From NCBI GenBank assembly GCA_028279655.1, contig JANQNH010000012.1, forward strand, positions 1 through 52,889: 52,889 bases of DNA, read 5' to 3'. The stretch is from Candidatus Nanoarchaeia archaeon. Its GTDB lineage: Archaea > Nanobdellota > Nanobdellia > Woesearchaeales > JACPBV01. The translations under genes were made by a program, and so were the position numbers. Of this stretch, positions 50,540-52,889 are shown in pieces; the stretch's first letter is position 1; every line of letters starts with the position of its first letter. The notes under the pieces are model-generated. The model saw only the letters and a program-made list of their open reading frames with translations, did not search any database and was not told the origin of the DNA.

Positions 50540-50806
50540 ATGAGAAAAGGTCAAGGATTGAGTTTGAATACGATAATAATTGCTGCTATTGTTCTGATTG
50601 TGTTGATTGTCCTTTGGGCGATATTTACAGGCAGGATGGGGAGTTTTACTACAGGGGTTAAGGAGTGTAGAGGTCTTGAAGGTGATCCTGAGAAAGGATG
50701 TGGGGCTGGTTATGTTAATATACCTGGTACTAATTATGATTATTGTTGTGTTGAACTTGAAGTCGGCGAGGAGGCTACAATCAAAGATGCAGAAGAACTT
50801 CCTTAA
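50540..50806 (+). CDS. Mini-pilin 1 of a tandem series
   Basis: 88 aa. The leader R-K-G-Q-G-L-S-L and a highly hydrophobic helix (about 10-30) ending W-A-I-F-T-G-R-M-G are almost identical in the mini-pilins at 52528 and 52791. A short tail (about 35-88) has C-x10-C and a terminal C-C pair and is strongly acidic. It has its own TATA (ATTTATATAA near 50497-50506) and a GAAGGTTGA ribosome site. Its 3' end overlaps the next gene by 20 nt. Confidence 0.8.
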   Translation: MRKGQGLSLNTIIIAAIVLIVLIVLWAIFTGRMGSFTTGVKECRGLEGDPEKGCGAGYVNIPGTNYDYCCVELEVGEEATIKDAEELP

Positions 50807-52367
50807 GGGACCCAGTAAGTTGTATAAAACAGCTGGGATTGTTTTGTTGTTTTTATTATTTGTTAGTATAGCATATTCTAGGGAAATCCAGACAATTGAT
50901 GAGTTAAACCAAAGGTTAGAATCTTCCTATGATAAATATAAGATAAAGCTGGCTATTGTAGAGAATAATGAAGGTGTTGATAGTTTCAAAAATACTGCTT
51001 TTCAGATTGGTTTGGTGTATAATCTAGAAACAAATGAACTCGGAAGGTGGTATAGGGGCAAGGGTCTTGATAAGGTGATACATGAAGAACTCCCACAGAT
51101 GAATTCAAAGCAGCTTAAATTATATCCCTTGGCTTCTTTTCAAAATTTTGTTGATATTCTGGATCCGTCAGGAGCTAAGGCCAGAACTAGTGGAGGTTCA
51201 TGGGTGCATAATCCAGATAATATTATAATCGGATTTGAAGGAGGAGGCTTTGCATCTGATGACAACGAATTCTTCAAATATGAAGAAGGTGAATGGAAAT
51301 TCAGAAGGCATAAGATACATAAGGATGGGTGGATATCAATCAAAGAAGAAACGTCAAAGCCTCCTGAGGAAAATACACTTGGTTCTTGGCATAAGAAATT
51401 TGGTGAATCCTCCTACGAAGAAGGACTGATGATGCTTGTTGTGAGAGCATTTCAGCGAGATGATGATGATGCTGAATTGTCAATCTATAAATATGAGAAA
51501 TTGATCAAGAAATACGGAAAGAAGCATTACAACAGAGAATTAAGAGATCTAGTCTGGATAAATGAAGATGTAGATCATGATGAAGATATTGTTTTTGGAT
51601 TTAAAGGAGGCATAGGTCGTATCAAGGTATTTTATATGTTTGATGATGAAAAAGGTGTTTGGGTGGTTGCAAAGAGGTATGGGGGCAAGGAATGGACAAG
51701 CATCGATACTGCACTTACTGAAAGTGGATGGGATATAAGTTCTGGAGAGAGGGATTTTCTTAAGAAATTAAAAGAAGCTAAATCATTTAGGGGCGGGTTA
51801 GAAGAGCTGATCACCAGGACCAATCTGGAAGGTGGCGAGTTGGTAGTCTATAAAGGTAGCTCCTTATTTAAAAAGTACAATGCTAACGAGGATGGCGGTT
51901 CAGAGTTGATAAATTTGGTTGGATTAGATGATGAATCCAATGTATTCAACATGCTGGAGGGTTCCTGGCTTTCTGGTTCTGTAGAGGGAGTCTCTTTTGC
52001 TGTCAAGGATGGAGCTAATGTCTGCTATATGTATGAAAAGGGTTGGTATGCCAGGATCTGTGATAAGGGAGAATGGAAGAGAATACATGATATTGAGATT
52101 GACTATAGAAAAGAGTGGCCGCACTTATTGGTGAAGTTGCCTTATCTTGATGATGAACAGCTATCAAATGTAGATGCCTTTTTTCTTGAAGATCTAAAAA
52201 GCGCTTCCTATAAGGAGGGCTTGAGAAACCTTATCGTAAGAACCATAGTAAATAATGAGGATGTGCTCTGGAGAAATGCTGTATTTGTAGTTTATAAAGG
52301 AGATGATATATTTGAAAAATACAGCTATTCTAATGAGAGATTGGTCGAGTTCATCAAAGTAGTCTAG
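50787..52367 (+). CDS. Secreted protein with three related repeats
   Basis: 526 aa from ATG 50787; an upstream frame extending to 50607 runs through the mini-pilin gene and is rejected. An N-terminal basic region and hydrophobic segment (about 13-32) with A-Y-S look like a Sec signal peptide. The mature part carries three copies of a unit with S-[YF]-x-x-G-L-x-x-L-[IV]-x-R-[AT] and V-Y-K-x5-K-K-Y-like endings, near 210-260, 330-380 and 470-520. Between them are beta-rich W/G stretches. No known family recognised. A Shine-Dalgarno-like GAGGAGG at 50768-50774 lies within the mini-pilin gene. Confidence 0.8.
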   Translation: MQKNFLKGPSKLYKTAGIVLLFLLFVSIAYSREIQTIDELNQRLESSYDKYKIKLAIVENNEGVDSFKNTAFQIGLVYNLETNELGRWYRGKGLDKVIHEELPQMNSKQLKLYPLASFQNFVDILDPSGAKARTSGGSWVHNPDNIIIGFEGGGFASDDNEFFKYEEGEWKFRRHKIHKDGWISIKEETSKPPEENTLGSWHKKFGESSYEEGLMMLVVRAFQRDDDDAELSIYKYEKLIKKYGKKHYNRELRDLVWINEDVDHDEDIVFGFKGGIGRIKVFYMFDDEKGVWVVAKRYGGKEWTSIDTALTESGWDISSGERDFLKKLKEAKSFRGGLEELITRTNLEGGELVVYKGSSLFKKYNANEDGGSELINLVGLDDESNVFNMLEGSWLSGSVEGVSFAVKDGANVCYMYEKGWYARICDKGEWKRIHDIEIDYRKEWPHLLVKLPYLDDEQLSNVDAFFLEDLKSASYKEGLRNLIVRTIVNNEDVLWRNAVFVVYKGDDIFEKYSYSNERLVEFIKVV

Positions 52368-52406
52368 GTTTTTCTGTAAAATAGTTCTAGGAAAACATAA
52401 AGCTAC

Positions 52407-52423
52407 AGAAACCCTCGATTTCT
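52407..52423. other. Short hairpin in the gap before mini-pilin 2
   Basis: AGAAA-N7-TTTCT forms a small stem. It lies in the 160-nt gap 52368-52527, after the repeat protein, and may end its transcript. The rest of the gap holds a TATA-like TTTATATATT near 52460 for mini-pilin 2. Confidence 0.35.
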
Positions 52424-52527
52424 AAACCGTTACGCTTTTCACTACGTTCAAAACACAAAGTTTATATATTATATATTCTAAAAATGAACTATATTTAGCT
52501 TTAATACTAAACAAAGAGGTGTTTTGC

Positions 52528-52776
52528 ATGAAAAAAGGGCAAGGTTTAAGTTTAAACACGATAATTATAGCTGCTATTGTTCTGATTGTGTTGATAGTGT
52601 TGTGGGCGATATTTACTGGAAGGATGGGTACGTTTACGACCGAGACAAAGGCAAAGACAGAGGGTGAAGAATGTCCTGCAGAGAATTGGAAGGATGCCTG
52701 TGACCCAGGAGAAACAATAGTAATAGCTAGTAATGCTGAGGGGCATCCTGGAAAGGTTTGTTGTAAGGACGTATAA
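52528..52776 (+). CDS. Mini-pilin 2 of a tandem series
   Basis: 82 aa from ATG 52528, preceded by AGAGGTG (52515-52521); a GTG at 52519 would add only three residues. Leader and membrane helix match mini-pilin 1 nearly residue for residue, and the tail differs but again has spaced Cys and ends with C-C-K-D-V. The strong conservation of the first half versus divergence of the second suggests a shared assembly helix with swapped surface parts. Confidence 0.82.
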   Translation: MKKGQGLSLNTIIIAAIVLIVLIVLWAIFTGRMGTFTTETKAKTEGEECPAENWKDACDPGETIVIASNAEGHPGKVCCKDV

Positions 52777-52790
52777 TGAGGTGAATATTT

Positions 52791-52889
52791 ATGAAAAAAG
52801 GGCAAGGTTTAAGTTTGAATACGATAATAATTGCTGCCATCGTGTTAATTGTGTTGATAGTGTTGTGGGCGATATTTACTGGAAGGATG
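52791..52889 (+). CDS. Mini-pilin 3, cut by window edge
   Basis: 33 codons up to the window end, from ATG 52791 with a GAGGTG ribosome site at 52778-52783. The visible part is the leader and membrane helix, matching mini-pilins 1 and 2. The variable tail lies outside the window. It is 14 nt downstream of mini-pilin 2, so the two are co-transcribed. Confidence 0.82.
   Translation, partial: MKKGQGLSLNTIIIAAIVLIVLIVLWAIFTGRM

Noticed and set aside
50607-50786. Upstream extension of the repeat-containing secreted protein
   Set aside because: It reads through the mini-pilin gene in another frame and hides the signal peptide that starts at 50787.

Overview
The window looks like a chromosomal segment of a DPANN archaeon, most like Woesearchaeota/Pacearchaeota. 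The evidence is: an archaeal SRP RNA with its own TATA box; TATA boxes about 25-30 nt upstream of start codons with little or no leader; many type-IV-pilin-like (class III) N-termini; an AK6/Fap7-type kinase; and very large LamG/Ig-like surface proteins dense in N-glycosylation sequons. There are no rRNAs, tRNAs, CRISPR arrays or insertion sequences. Several starts given here differ from the longest possible reading frame, because the promoter position, a Shine-Dalgarno site or an upstream stop favours an inner ATG.

Layout. 1-640 (-) is a truncated Tat-exported lipoprotein. 927-21456 holds two giant surface proteins (2028 and about 4532 aa). Each is translationally coupled to a small helix-turn-helix gene: giant-1 is followed by a one-module HTH, and giant-2 is preceded by a two-module HTH. 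The promoter between these cassettes carries five direct repeats phased by about two helical turns, and the promoter of giant-1 carries three palindromic sites. 21548-25412 is a MoxR AAA+ ATPase / DUF58 / VWA operon with a divergent membrane protein whose cytosolic end resembles BatD/DUF4129-type partners. 25492-30500 holds an unknown gene, a winged-helix gene coupled to a membrane-anchored alpha/beta hydrolase, and a Tat-exported protein that appears frameshifted. The SRP RNA lies at 30648-30925.

30939-37348 (-) holds small membrane proteins, a branched-chain aminotransferase, and an operon of AK6-like kinase, class I/II aminotransferase, a membrane protein and a cyclophilin-like protein. 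Before these on the same strand come a pilin-like protein and a cysteine-rich thrombospondin-3-like membrane protein. 37507-38547 (+) encodes a strongly promoted protein that looks like a beta-barrel, which is unexpected in an archaeon. 38586-45399 (-) holds a 1366-aa pilin-like protein with MopE-type metal-binding repeats, a SIMPL lipoprotein / membrane-spanning winged-helix / eight-cysteine lipoprotein operon with a cloverleaf-like intergenic element, and an HTH/ACT-like regulator with a seven-codon upstream ORF.

45528-52889 (+) holds two unknown proteins, a YjbQ-family protein, a HEPN-like/nucleotidyltransferase pair under a four-site phased operator array, a three-gene pilin-like operon, a repeat-containing secreted protein, and a tandem series of mini-pilins with a conserved N-terminus and variable tails that runs off the window end.

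Together the region is largely devoted to the cell surface: giant tethered proteins, pilin-like proteins, Tat and lipoprotein exports, and a MoxR/VWA assembly machine. Local HTH regulators sit beside repeat-rich promoters. The observations most worth following are the HTH/giant-protein cassettes with phased operators, a small cytosolic helical module recurring beside membrane anchors in four proteins, the beta-barrel-like protein, the tandem mini-pilins and the structured element at 43783-43883.
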